From: an uncultured Oscillospiraceae bacterium | Lineage (GTDB): Bacteria; Bacillota; Clostridia; Oscillospirales; Acutalibacteraceae | Length of the DNA stretch: 50,564 nucleotides | NCBI GenBank assembly: GCA_902492455.1 | Contig: CABULH010000024.1 | Coordinates: 1 to 50,564 of the forward strand | Reading direction: 5' to 3' | Part shown: positions 33,677 through 41,344 of the stretch, in pieces | Layout: every line of letters starts with the position of its first letter | Numbering within the stretch: position 1 is the first letter of the stretch | Program-made: the position numbers and the translations under genes | Notes under the pieces: generated by a model | Seen by the model: the letters and a program-made list of their open reading frames with translations, nothing else | What the model was told of the DNA's origin: nothing | The model's database searches: none

Positions 33677-34828
33677 ATGCTGCTGAAAAACGCTGTGGTT
33701 TACGGCGACGATTTTGTTCCCCGGCAGGGTGATGTTGCGGTGGAGGGCAGCCGTATTCGCGCAACAGGAGATACCGTCAACAGCTTAGGAAAAGAAAGAG
33801 TCGTTGATCTGTCAGGGCTGACCCTGCTGCCCGGATTCATCGATATCCATATTCACGGCTGCGCAGGCGCCGACACCTGCGACGGAACCCCGGAGACGCT
33901 GGAGACCATCTCCGCCTGTCTGGCGCGTAGAGGCGTCACCTCTTTTTGTCCCACTTCCATGACCCTTCCCTATGAGCAGCTGGAAAACATATTTCACAAT
34001 ATACGCGATTGCCGCGGAAGATTATCCGGCGCCTATATACAGGGCATCAATATGGAGGGACCCTATATCGCTGCAAAAAAGAAGGGAGCGCAAAACGGCG
34101 CCTTTGTCCGTCCGCCGGATATTGAGGAATTTCGGCGGCTGTACAGCGCGGCGGACGGCGGCATCCGGCTGGTGGATATCGCTCCTGAGGAACCCGGCGC
34201 TATGGATTTTATACGGGAAATTCAGCCCATTTGCCCGGTATCCATCGCCCACACCAACGCGGATTATGATACGGTATGCATGGCCTTTGCCCAGGGTGCC
34301 CGTCACGCCACCCATCTGTTCAACGCTATGAACGGCCTGACGCACCGGGCGCCGGGCGCCGTGGGAGCCGTCTTTGATACCGCGCGTAAGCTGGGGGTGC
34401 GGGCGGAACTGATCTGTGATGGTTTTCACATTCATCCAGCCGCTTTACGGATCGCTTTTTCTCAGCTGGGAGAGGATCTTTCGGTGGTTGTGAGCGATTC
34501 CATGCGTGCTGCCGGTCACATCGACGGAGAATATACCCTGGGCGGCCAAACGGTATATGTCCGTCAGGGCCAAGCTTTGCTGGAGGACGGCACCATCGCC
34601 GCTTCTACTACCAATCTGCATGATGAATTTAAGAATCTGCTGAAATGGGGCGTCCCTATGCGGCAGGCGGTCAAATCGGTGACCATCAATCCCGCCCGGG
34701 CTATTCGGGCTGACAGGGATACCGGCTCCATCACCGCGGGGAAGCTGGCGGACCTGGTGGCGCTGGACGATCAGTTGAATATCCGGCTGGTAATGGTACA
34801 GGGGCAAATAAAGGTAAACAATCTGTAA
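33677..34828 (+). CDS. nagA: N-acetylglucosamine-6-phosphate deacetylase
   Basis: The 383-residue metal-dependent amidohydrolase converts GlcNAc-6-P to glucosamine-6-P and acetate in amino-sugar catabolism and wall recycling. Motifs: GFIDIHIHGCAGADTCDGT (metal-binding His pair), NMEGPYI, VSIAHTNADYDTV, ARHATHLFNAMNGLTHRAPG, ICDGFHIHPAAL and VVSDSMRAAG (catalytic Asp). AGGAGGG lies 7 nt before ATG 33677. It is not adjacent to a nagB or PTS gene in this window. Confidence 0.95.
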   Translation: MLLKNAVVYGDDFVPRQGDVAVEGSRIRATGDTVNSLGKERVVDLSGLTLLPGFIDIHIHGCAGADTCDGTPETLETISACLARRGVTSFCPTSMTLPYEQLENIFHNIRDCRGRLSGAYIQGINMEGPYIAAKKKGAQNGAFVRPPDIEEFRRLYSAADGGIRLVDIAPEEPGAMDFIREIQPICPVSIAHTNADYDTVCMAFAQGARHATHLFNAMNGLTHRAPGAVGAVFDTARKLGVRAELICDGFHIHPAALRIAFSQLGEDLSVVVSDSMRAAGHIDGEYTLGGQTVYVRQGQALLEDGTIAASTTNLHDEFKNLLKWGVPMRQAVKSVTINPARAIRADRDTGSITAGKLADLVALDDQLNIRLVMVQGQIKVNNL

Positions 34829-34925
34829 CATTCCGACACTTTTCTTGACTTATTCCACTCGCCGCTGTATGATGAAGGTAACTCCTGGAAAGACTAATAT
34901 AGACGTAGGATTTGGAGGGGAAAAT

Positions 34926-35195
34926 ATGAAAGATAGAAAAAATGGAAAACTGTGCTTTATTGTGATTGTCGCTGCAGCTGTCGCTGCTCTCACCACTTTG
35001 GCTGTACTGCTGATGCGTGCCCGGGCCAAGAAACGGGCGCTGGGCCAGTATAACGATCCCATCAACTGCGATTTTGATGATGACTGCGGCTGTTGCTGCG
35101 GCTGCGATGACGATTATGATTGCGGCTGTGAAGCGAACGAAGAAGATAAGGGTTCCCAAGCACAGCCTGTTGAGGAAGTCCCTGCTGCGGAATAA
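34926..35195 (+). CDS. Small membrane protein with an acidic Cys-rich tail
   Basis: The 89-residue protein has a basic N-terminus and one membrane helix (LCFIVIVAAAVAALTTLAVL). A basic stretch (RARAKKRALGQY) leads to a Cys/Asp cluster: CDFDDDCGCCCGC at about 48-60, then DYDCGCE near 63-69. An acidic, Pro-containing end follows. The eight or so Cys among Asp residues suggest metal binding, but no known family was recognised. GGAGGGG lies 6 nt before the ATG at 34926. Confidence 0.7.
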   Translation: MKDRKNGKLCFIVIVAAAVAALTTLAVLLMRARAKKRALGQYNDPINCDFDDDCGCCCGCDDDYDCGCEANEEDKGSQAQPVEEVPAAE

Positions 35196-35204
35196 AACGA
35201 TTGC

Positions 35205-35231
35205 AAACCGGCCCGGCAACGCGGCCGGTTT
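35205..35231 (+). terminator. Hairpin between small genes
   Basis: AAACCGGCC and GGCCGGTTT pair over 9 bp with a 9-nt loop. The T-run is minimal (TTTGTG), so it may attenuate rather than terminate. Confidence 0.55.
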
Positions 35232-35260
35232 GTGATTGGTCAGAAAGGAAGGCGACGGTC

Positions 35261-35467
35261 ATGTTTTTCTCTTTTCCTCTGGTGCCCCTGCCTGCGGGCG
35301 ATCACATTTCTCCGCTCCCCTTCGTGCTGGGTGGTATCGGATTGGCAGCGGTGATTATCATGGTGGTGCTCGCTGTACTGGAACAGCGCAAAAAACAGCG
35401 GCAAAATCCTCCTGATTTGCCCCAGCCGCCCGCATCGTCGGATACCCACCCGGATCAGGATGCCTGA
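35261..35467 (+). CDS. Small single-helix membrane protein
   Basis: The 68-residue protein has a short N-terminal segment (MFFSFPLVPLPAGDHISPL), one membrane helix (VLGGIGLAAVIIMVVLAVLE) and a basic, Pro-rich tail (QRKKQRQNPPDLPQPP...DQDA). The layout resembles a sortase-type C-terminus on its own, but LPAGD is not a clear LPXTG motif. AAAGGAAGG precedes ATG 35261. Function is unknown. Confidence 0.62.
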   Translation: MFFSFPLVPLPAGDHISPLPFVLGGIGLAAVIIMVVLAVLEQRKKQRQNPPDLPQPPASSDTHPDQDA

Positions 35468-35476
35468 CTCGCTGCG

Positions 35477-35517
35477 TCCCATGCTCTGCATCTAACTTTG
35501 CGGAGCATGGGATTTTT
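35477..35517 (+). terminator. Intrinsic terminator
   Basis: TCCCATGCTC and GAGCATGGGA form a stem with a 16-nt loop, followed by TTTTT. Confidence 0.85.
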
Positions 35518-35568
35518 GATGCCAAGCTGCTGCTTTGCCATCGGTTGATACAAACTCCTCTTCGCCCC

Positions 35569-35598
35569 TTGACAATCCCGGTCTCTTTGCAGTAAAAT
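35569..35598 (+). promoter_or_regulatory. Promoter of the riboswitch-controlled transcript
   Basis: TTGACA (35569-35574), 18-nt spacer, TAAAAT (35593-35598), just upstream of the riboswitch. Confidence 0.8.
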
Positions 35599-35610
35599 AA
35601 AGCAACCGAA

Positions 35611-35720
35611 TCAATTGTTCGCTTTTGGGGGAAGCACGGTGCAAATCCGTCGCAACAGCCATTGCCGTAACTGACGGGGAACCATTCTCCGTCTCAAGTC
35701 GGAATACCCACAGCGAATAG
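35611..35720 (+). ncRNA. Cobalamin riboswitch aptamer
   Basis: The B12-box-like core CACGGTGCAAATCCGTCGC is followed by GCCATTGCCGTAACTGACGG, then by AAGTCGGAATACCCACAGC, the equivalent of the conserved AGYCAGGAGACC region. Outer arms TTCGCT (35618-35623) and AGCGAA (35712-35717) close P1. This is the compact form of the AdoCbl-family riboswitch. It probably senses cobalamin and lowers expression of the downstream gene when vitamin is plentiful. Confidence 0.85.
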
Positions 35721-35723
35721 GGC

Positions 35724-35819
35724 TGCCGGCATTTTTGCCGGAACACTTTTGGGTCAAGGGAAAGTGAAGCCGAGGTTTTGCGCGGCAGAGTGCCGGCAAA
35801 GCCGTCAAGCTGGCTTTTT
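35724..35819 (+). terminator. Riboswitch expression platform with intrinsic terminator
   Basis: After the aptamer a TGCCGGCA/TGCCGGA hairpin (about 35724-35742) is repeated in part near 35791 (TGCCGGCA), so alternative pairings are possible. An AAAGCC/GGCTTT hairpin (35798-35817) ends in TTTTT and can act as the terminator, well before the DUF4430 start codon at 35916. Confidence 0.7.
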
Positions 35820-35915
35820 CGTCCCCGGATACCCGTCGGGATGAAAAAGTCTTTTTCTTTTTCCGCCGCCCTTCGGTAATAGCGCGGCACTGCCGTGAAA
35901 AAAGGAAGGAAAAGC

Positions 35916-36788
35916 ATGAAATCGAAGTTTCTGAAATCCCTGCTCACGCTTGGAGCGGCCCTCCTGGTTTCCGCCTCCCTGCTGATCGTCCCTGCGGCGG
36001 CGGAGGAAGACACCATTACCTTTACCCTGCGGATTGAGGGAATCAAATCCTGTCTCTTTTATGAGACAGTGACCGTTCCCTCCGACGGCACCCCCTCTCT
36101 GCAGGAAGCGTTGCTCTATCTGGATGAGAAAAACGATGACCTGACCATTACCGGCCTGGATAAGGCGTACATCACCGCCATCAACGGCGAAACGGCGGCG
36201 ACTTTCGGCGGATGGGATGGCTGGCTGTTCCGGGCAAACGATGAGGAACCCCCGGTTGGCATCGATGAATATGTCCTCAAGGCCGACGACAGCATCGTTT
36301 TCTTCTACGGCGATCCTTATGGCGTGGGTATGCAGTTCCCTCAGGCGGACATTTCCAAAATCGCCGACGGCATCATCCGCTTCACCTCTGTGGATACGGT
36401 GTATGATGAGGACTTTCAGCCCTCCACTCAGACCAACCCAGTAAAAGGCGCCACCGTGGTGTGGAAGTCGGGGGAGGAAAGCGCCTCCTACACCACCAAC
36501 GATAACGGTGAAATCCAGATTGACGCCAAGCTGCTCACACCGGGCCAGCACAGCCTCTCTATCTCCAAAACCGGCGACACGGAACTGCCGCTGGTGCTCC
36601 GACTGGCTCCTGATTTCACCGTAACCGTGCCTGAACCCCCGGTGACCCCTCCCGCGGATACGGATTCCTCAGATGCTCCGGCTCCCACTCCGCCCACCGG
36701 CGACGGCTTTGCCGTGGCAGGCGCTGCCGCGATGGTGGCTCTTCTCTCCGCCGGCATGGTGTTGAGCGCCCGCTCCAAGCGTTCCTAA
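35916..36788 (+). CDS. DUF4430 (transcobalamin-like) surface protein with sorting-signal-like end
   Basis: The 290-residue protein has an N-terminal signal peptide (FLKSLLTLGAALLVSASLLI, cleaved after PAAAEE or nearby). A DUF4430 domain spans about 30-150 (FTLRIEGIKSCLFYETVTV, the strand GGWDGWLFRANDEEP, DEYVLKADDSIVFFYGDPYG); this fold is shared with the C-terminal domain of transcobalamin. A second beta domain covers about 155-240. A Pro-rich spacer precedes the sortase-like signal TPPTGDGF, a membrane helix and a basic tail. The upstream cobalamin riboswitch implies a role in binding corrinoids at the surface. AAGGAAGGA precedes ATG 35916. Confidence 0.88.
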   Translation: MKSKFLKSLLTLGAALLVSASLLIVPAAAEEDTITFTLRIEGIKSCLFYETVTVPSDGTPSLQEALLYLDEKNDDLTITGLDKAYITAINGETAATFGGWDGWLFRANDEEPPVGIDEYVLKADDSIVFFYGDPYGVGMQFPQADISKIADGIIRFTSVDTVYDEDFQPSTQTNPVKGATVVWKSGEESASYTTNDNGEIQIDAKLLTPGQHSLSISKTGDTELPLVLRLAPDFTVTVPEPPVTPPADTDSSDAPAPTPPTGDGFAVAGAAAMVALLSAGMVLSARSKRS

Positions 36789-36802
36789 AGCATCATCCTC
36801 AG

Positions 36803-36829
36803 AGCAGCGGCTTTTGCCGCTGCTTTTTT
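36803..36829 (+). terminator. Intrinsic terminator
   Basis: AGCAGCGGC and GCCGCTGCT pair around TTTT and are followed by a T-run (TTTTTTC). Confidence 0.93.
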
Positions 36830-36905
36830 CTTGCCAAAAACGGCAAAATAGAGTACGATAGCGAAGAGATTAACCGGCCGCGCCGGATCCCAGGAGGATG
36901 CTGAC

Positions 36906-37955
36906 ATGACGCATCATTACCTTATTTTAGCCAATCCCGGCCATAACCGGGTATATTTTGAACAATCCGCTGCTCTCTCCTTGGCGGAACTGGAAGTAGC
37001 CCTGTCCGGTTTTGCCTCCGTATGCGGCAACATTGAAGAGAAAACGATCAGCGGAATATCCTACATTTCCTTCACCGCCGACCGGCCGCTGCCGCCGGAG
37101 GATCTGCGGCGCTTGTCCCGGTTATCCTTCGTTTACGCCGTGTTTGAAGAGCGGATTCTGGACAGCTCTCTTTGCCTGCTGCCGGTAACGGTGCCGAATA
37201 TCGCCTACGTCCGGCCAGAGGTGAGCCGTATTCTCAAGTACACGGGAAAAACCAACGAACTCTTTACCCGGCTGATGATCAACGTGGCGCTGAACAGCGG
37301 CGCTTATGCCGACGAGGCCGCGCCCCGGCTGCTGGACCCGGTTGCGGGCCGGGGAACCACTCTTTTTGAAGCGCTGGTATGCGGCTGCCATGCTTCCGGC
37401 ATCGAGATTGGCGATAAGGTTGCCGGAGATACAGCCGCCTATTTTAAGCGTTTTCTGGAAACGGAAAAGTATAAGCATACCTATCACAAGGAGCGGCTCA
37501 GCGGGACAAACCGCTCTTTTACCTCCATGATCCATTCCTTTGTTCTCGCCCCGTCAAAAGAAGCCTGGGCAGCGGAAGATACCCGAGAACTGCAGCTGGT
37601 GGCAGGCAACGCCCGCCATGCGGATGCATTCTTCCGCAAAAACAGCTTCCATGCCTTGGTAGGAGATTTGCCCTATGGCGTGCAGCATGGGAACGTCACC
37701 CAGGAAAAGCAGTCCTCCCTCACCCGCAATCCCAAGGAACTGCTGAAGACCTGCCTGCCCGCTTGGCGAAAAGTCCTGAAGCCCGGCGCCGCTCTGGTGC
37801 TGGCCTGGAATACCCTGATCTTTCCCCGGGAGGAGATGACTGCCTTGCTGACGCAGCAGGGCTTTGAAGTGAAAAACGGCGGTCCTTACGACCGCTTTGT
37901 TCATCGTGTAGATCAGTCCATTCGGCGGGATATCGTGGCGGCGATAAAAAGATAA
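36906..37955 (+). CDS. SAM-dependent RNA methylase-like protein (Trm11/UPF0020 type)
   Basis: The 349-residue protein has a small N-terminal domain (about 1-110), then a class I methyltransferase fold. Motif I is LLDPVAGRGTTLFEALVCG, and GDLPYGVQ stands at the usual NPPY-type catalytic position, followed by LKPGAALVLAWNT. This layout is seen in Trm11-like tRNA guanosine N2-methylases and related RNA methylases. The target is not provable. AGGAGGATG lies just before ATG 36906. It forms a likely two-gene unit with the flavoprotein 20 nt downstream. Confidence 0.8.
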   Translation: MTHHYLILANPGHNRVYFEQSAALSLAELEVALSGFASVCGNIEEKTISGISYISFTADRPLPPEDLRRLSRLSFVYAVFEERILDSSLCLLPVTVPNIAYVRPEVSRILKYTGKTNELFTRLMINVALNSGAYADEAAPRLLDPVAGRGTTLFEALVCGCHASGIEIGDKVAGDTAAYFKRFLETEKYKHTYHKERLSGTNRSFTSMIHSFVLAPSKEAWAAEDTRELQLVAGNARHADAFFRKNSFHALVGDLPYGVQHGNVTQEKQSSLTRNPKELLKTCLPAWRKVLKPGAALVLAWNTLIFPREEMTALLTQQGFEVKNGGPYDRFVHRVDQSIRRDIVAAIKR

Positions 37956-37975
37956 ACGGCATAGGAGGAATAGAA

Positions 37976-39055
37976 ATGGAAAGCACAGATATCGCGGTCA
38001 TCGGCGGCGGTCCGGCCGGAGCTTCCTTTGCCCGGCTGGCTGGAAAACAATACCAAGTGACGGTATTGGACCGGCGGACCCTGTGCGCGCCGCCATCGGG
38101 CGTCGGCAAATGCTGCGGCGGGCTGCTCTCCCCTGACGCCCAGCGCTCTCTGGCTTCATTGGGGCTGAATCTGCCTCTGGGGGTGCTGGTGGATCCGCAG
38201 ATTTTCGCGGTGCGCACTATGGACCTGCATGTGGAGGCGGAACGCTATTACCAGCGGCCCTATGTCAATATGGATCGGGAGCGGTTCGACCGCTGGCTGA
38301 TCTCTCTCCTTCCGCCCCATGCCCGGATGCTGGATCGAGCCGTCTGCCGGGAGGTCCGCACAGAAGGAAAAGATTTTCTTATCACCTATCGCCAGGACGG
38401 AGAAAACCGTACGCTGCGCGCTGGAATCGTGGTGGGCGCGGACGGCGGAAACTCCCTGGTCCGCCGCCAGTTTTTTCCGGATACCGCCATCCGGCAATAT
38501 GTCGCGGTACAGGAATGGTACGAGGAAGACGGACAGTCCCCCTTCTACGGCGCCCTTTTCGACCGGGAACTCACCGATTGCTACGGCTGGCTGATCTCCA
38601 AGAATCAGCGGCTGGTACTGGGGGCGGCCTTCCCCCGGCAGGACGCCGCCCGGCGTTTCGATCTGCTGAAAGAACGGCTGGAAAGTCGGGGCGTCCATTT
38701 TGGGCGGCGGGTTCGCCGGGAAGGCTGTATCGTCTGCCGCCCGGAGGGAGTCCGGCAATTCTGCACCGGCGGTAATGGCGTGTTTTTGCTGGGAGAGGCC
38801 GCGGGCTTTATCAGCCCCAGCTCCCTGCAGGGAATCAGCTATGCTCTGGACAGCGGCGCGCTGCTGGCAAAGGCTTTGAAACCGGGACTTGAGGACGCGG
38901 AAAAACGGTACGCCGCCCTCACAGCAGCCTTACGGCGGCAGCTGCGAGGGAAACTGCTGAAAAATCCGGTCCTATACACCCCTTGGATCCGTAAACTCAT
39001 TCTGAATACCGGCATAGGCAGCATGAATGTGGAATCCGGGACCTCAACAGACTGA
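37976..39055 (+). CDS. FAD-dependent oxidoreductase, geranylgeranyl reductase-like
   Basis: The 359-residue flavoprotein has an N-terminal dinucleotide-binding motif (IAVIGGGPAGASFARLAG), KCCGGLLSPDAQ in the position characteristic of the GGR family, VVGADGGNSLVRR, and a C-terminal FAD contact (VFLLGEAAGFISPSSLQGIS). GGR-like enzymes reduce isoprenoid chains or related lipids; in Clostridia their substrate is usually unknown. AGGAGGAATAG precedes the ATG at 37976. The gene is close to the methylase-like gene and probably co-transcribed. Confidence 0.85.
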   Translation: MESTDIAVIGGGPAGASFARLAGKQYQVTVLDRRTLCAPPSGVGKCCGGLLSPDAQRSLASLGLNLPLGVLVDPQIFAVRTMDLHVEAERYYQRPYVNMDRERFDRWLISLLPPHARMLDRAVCREVRTEGKDFLITYRQDGENRTLRAGIVVGADGGNSLVRRQFFPDTAIRQYVAVQEWYEEDGQSPFYGALFDRELTDCYGWLISKNQRLVLGAAFPRQDAARRFDLLKERLESRGVHFGRRVRREGCIVCRPEGVRQFCTGGNGVFLLGEAAGFISPSSLQGISYALDSGALLAKALKPGLEDAEKRYAALTAALRRQLRGKLLKNPVLYTPWIRKLILNTGIGSMNVESGTSTD

Positions 39056-39066
39056 CATTTTTCTGC

Positions 39067-39095
39067 TTGCTTCACGCAGCGTTCTGTGATAAAAT
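39067..39095 (+). promoter_or_regulatory. Promoter of the leader-peptide/GNAT transcript
   Basis: TTGCTT (39067-39072), 17-nt spacer, TAAAAT (39090-39095) preceded by TGA as an extended -10. The weak -35 makes this a moderate call. Confidence 0.5.
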
Positions 39096-39126
39096 GATGA
39101 CATTCCAAAGCCATAAGTAAAAAGGA

Positions 39127-39251
39127 GGCGGACAAAATGCCGATGGATAAAAGCCTGATAAAATCAACCGCCGTTTTGTCCGTCCAATAATTCTGCTTTC
39201 TGCGGGCAAAAGCATGGCCGTCTCTGATTTTATCAGGGGCGGTTTTTATTT
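39127..39251 (+). promoter_or_regulatory. Candidate attenuator: mutually exclusive hairpins and T-run
   Basis: Three pairings compete. GGCGGACAAAA (39127-39137) can pair with TTTTGTCCGTC (39174-39184), hiding the leader ribosome-binding site. CCTGATAAAATCA (39154-39166) pairs with TGATTTTATCAGG (39225-39237). AACCGCC (39166-39172) pairs with GGCGGTT (39238-39244), which is followed directly by TTTATTTT as in a terminator. The second and third cannot form together. Confidence 0.6.
39137..39190 (+). CDS. Leader peptide (17 residues) of a probable attenuator
   Basis: ATG 39137 follows a strong AAGGAGG (39122-39128) and encodes MPMDKSLIKSTAVLSVQ before TAA at 39188. The peptide lies within a set of alternative hairpins and ends about 85 nt before the GNAT gene. 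Short, well-initiated ORFs of this type precede many Firmicute antibiotic-resistance genes and control them by ribosome stalling. That role is inferred here from layout alone. Confidence 0.65.
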   Translation: MPMDKSLIKSTAVLSVQ

Positions 39252-39274
39252 TGACAGCAGGAAGGAGCAGCAGC

Positions 39275-40018
39275 ATGTATACCTATGTTCAAATGAAAAA
39301 AGGCAGTTCGGAACACGCCGAATGCCTCAAAGAACAAATACTTTCCTACTATAAAGAACTGGATGAGCAGCACGGCCGAAAGACGGCGGAAGATTTTCTT
39401 CTCTCGGTAATTGAGAGCACTTTAGCGATGCAGGGTCCCCATGACCGGCACCTGGAAATCGGCTTTGCAGAGGGAGAGGCCGTGGGCTTTCTGTACGGCA
39501 AGGTGGATCATGAAGGACACAAAGGGTTTATCAAGCCAGGCTGGGGATATATCATGGAATTCTATGTCCATCCGCTCCATCGTCGACAGGGCATCGGTCG
39601 GGTGATGTTTCAGCGGATGGAAGATTATTTTGCCCTCCACGGTGTCAGTGAGATGTATCTAACATCTAGCCCGGTGACCGGCGTTCCTTTTTGGAAAGCG
39701 ATGGGTTTTCATCCCAACGGGGAAATCTCGCCGGAAAACGGACAGCCAATCTGGACAAAAAAGGTGAAGAATTCAGAAAATAGCGTCACCATTGCTCAAC
39801 GAAGCGCGGCGATGCTTGAATTTGCTCTGTCACCGCGTTACAAGGCTGTCCCCGCCGCCACAGAGCAAGCCGTTTTTGTCTGCAAGTTTTACGTACAGAA
39901 CAAAGACGCTCTCCACGGAAAAAATATTTCCCTGGATGAATGGGAAAAAATCCTCTCCAAGAACGATCCTGACGAAGAAAATTTCCTGATCTGCCAGGGG
40001 GCTGTACCGGTGGCCTAG
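39275..40018 (+). CDS. GNAT acetyltransferase, N-terminal part of a tandem enzyme cut by an amber codon
   Basis: The 247 residues hold one complete GNAT domain (about 1-165; acetyl-CoA loop in YVHPLHRRQGIGRVMF, then GVPFWKAMGF) and the first part of a second (about 180-247, ending FLICQGAVPVA). The TAG at 40016-40018 is in frame with the next ORF, which supplies the rest of the second domain. The uninterrupted protein would be about 342 residues. GAAGGAG lies 9 nt before ATG 39275. The position behind a leader peptide suggests a drug- or stress-inducible acetylase; the substrate is unknown. Confidence 0.8.
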   Translation: MYTYVQMKKGSSEHAECLKEQILSYYKELDEQHGRKTAEDFLLSVIESTLAMQGPHDRHLEIGFAEGEAVGFLYGKVDHEGHKGFIKPGWGYIMEFYVHPLHRRQGIGRVMFQRMEDYFALHGVSEMYLTSSPVTGVPFWKAMGFHPNGEISPENGQPIWTKKVKNSENSVTIAQRSAAMLEFALSPRYKAVPAATEQAVFVCKFYVQNKDALHGKNISLDEWEKILSKNDPDEENFLICQGAVPVA

Positions 40019-40303
40019 ATGCGTCTCAACGGTCTTTGCAGTAAAGAAACAGCCTGGGTCAGCATGCTGGCGGTCAGCAGTGCTCGACACCGTCAGGGTG
40101 TGGGAAGCTTTGCACTGCAATATGCGGAGATCATGCTGCAATCCAGAGGATTCTGCCGTTTGAAAATTCATACCACCACGGACAATATTCCTGCTTGTAA
40201 TCTGTATCAAAAGCTGGGATATACCGTTGCCAATATCGACGAATGTATTACCGGAGACGGCATCAAAAGGGCGCGCTACACTTACGAGAAAAAACTAGCA
40301 TAA
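40019..40303 (+). pseudogene. Second GNAT domain separated by the in-frame TAG
   Basis: The frame continues without a gap after TAG 40016-40018: MRLNGLCSKETAWVSMLAVS, then the CoA-binding loop ARHRQGVGSFALQY and PACNLYQKLGYTV. It encodes the second half of a GNAT fold and has no ribosome binding site of its own. It could be made only by readthrough, by reinitiation at the ATG overlapping the TAG (TAGATG), or not at all. A TGG-to-TAG change fits the normal fold. A sequencing error is also possible. Confidence 0.7.
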
Positions 40304-40309
40304 AAAGCG

Positions 40310-40345
40310 AAAAGCACCCCCGCCTTACAAACCGGGGATGCTTTT
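40310..40345. terminator. Bidirectional intrinsic terminator
   Basis: AAAAGCA and TGCTTTT with CCCCG/CGGGG form the stem, between the GNAT genes and the converging Rnf operon. Confidence 0.85.
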
Positions 40346-40348
40346 CCT

Positions 40349-41344
40349 TTATCCAAATCGCAAAGCTTGCAGCGCCAGCATGGCGGCTCCCGCCATGATC
40401 AGCGTCGCCGGAGCGGTTTTCAGCGGTTTGGGAATGTGCAGATTGTCGATGCGGGCATATAGGGCGATGAACAAACACAAAGCCGCCCCCGTCAGCACGC
40501 CTGCCCAGAGGGGAGAGAGCCACCACCACAGACCGTCCGTTTTTCTGGCCGCATTCAAAGCCAACGTACCCGCCACCGCGAACACGCCGTCCGCCATAAC
40601 CATGCGGCTCCCCTCCTGTCGACAGAATCGACTCAGCAATACACCGGCGGCTCCTATGGAAGCAACCGTCAGCCAAGTGGCCGCCCAGGGCGGCGCATCA
40701 GGAATCAGCCATACCAGCAGCAAGGCAGGAATCCCCGCCACAATCACCCGAACCGTACCGGCCAGCCCGGCAGACAGCACCTCCCGGTCCGGGCAGCGAA
40801 AAAGCCGTCGTTCCCTCCAGCCCGCCAGAGGAAGGCAGAGCCCGGCAATCAGAATACCGGCCGCACCGTACAGAAAATGATCGGACACTGCGGGCAGCAA
40901 TCGTATCCGGAACAGCGTTCCGGCTCCCAGCAGTTCTCTGATAATACCAATGAGCAAAACCACACCGATGAGGCGGAACAGATTCGGCCTGTTTCCATGC
41001 TCCTCCCTTTCCGCCGTCAAATCCACGGCGGCGGGAGCGCACAGCAACAGTTCCCCAGCAAAAAGCCATTGAGGTCCCCGCCATTCCTGCCAGCTTTCCC
41101 GCAGGGAGAAAAGCATCCATAATCCCCAGGCTAACCCTCCTGCCGCCGCCAGACAAACCAATAGCGACCACTCCCTGCCTGCCGGACGCAGCAAGCGGGC
41201 CAGCAAACAGAGAACGGCCAGCGTCCCGCAAACCGCCCCGACGCTGAGCAGCGCCGCCGGCAGGGTTGCCGCCGCTGCCGCCAATGCCAGAAAAAGCCAG
41301 GCCGGAGCGGCCGTCATAATCGGCAGCTCTTTTTGCCCGCTCAT
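40349..41344 (-). CDS. Membrane protein resembling an RnfE-RnfA fusion
   Basis: The 331-residue polytopic protein lies last in an rnfCDG operon. Residues 28-145 look like RnfE: a first Cys (VGAVCGTLAV, C39), a second Cys (LLLCAPAAVDL, C102) and LIGIIRELLGAGTLF (131-145), which is typical of RnfE/NqrD. Residues 176-331 look like a shortened RnfA: LFRCPDREVL (C184) for the first Cys region and an end (DNLHIPKPLKTAPATLIMAG) like the RnfA C-terminus. No Cys stands at the second RnfA cluster position (VFAVAGTLALNA). Both halves are shorter than the usual 190-200 residues. It overlaps the rnfG stop by ATGA. Confidence 0.7.
   Translation of the reverse strand: MSGQKELPIMTAAPAWLFLALAAAAATLPAALLSVGAVCGTLAVLCLLARLLRPAGREWSLLVCLAAAGGLAWGLWMLFSLRESWQEWRGPQWLFAGELLLCAPAAVDLTAEREEHGNRPNLFRLIGVVLLIGIIRELLGAGTLFRIRLLPAVSDHFLYGAAGILIAGLCLPLAGWRERRLFRCPDREVLSAGLAGTVRVIVAGIPALLLVWLIPDAPPWAATWLTVASIGAAGVLLSRFCRQEGSRMVMADGVFAVAGTLALNAARKTDGLWWWLSPLWAGVLTGAALCLFIALYARIDNLHIPKPLKTAPATLIMAGAAMLALQALRFG

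Noticed and set aside
39275..40303. Pyrrolysine insertion at the amber codon
   Set aside because: Nothing in the window supports a Pyl system, and other genes here do not show in-frame TAG codons. A mutation or read error is simpler.
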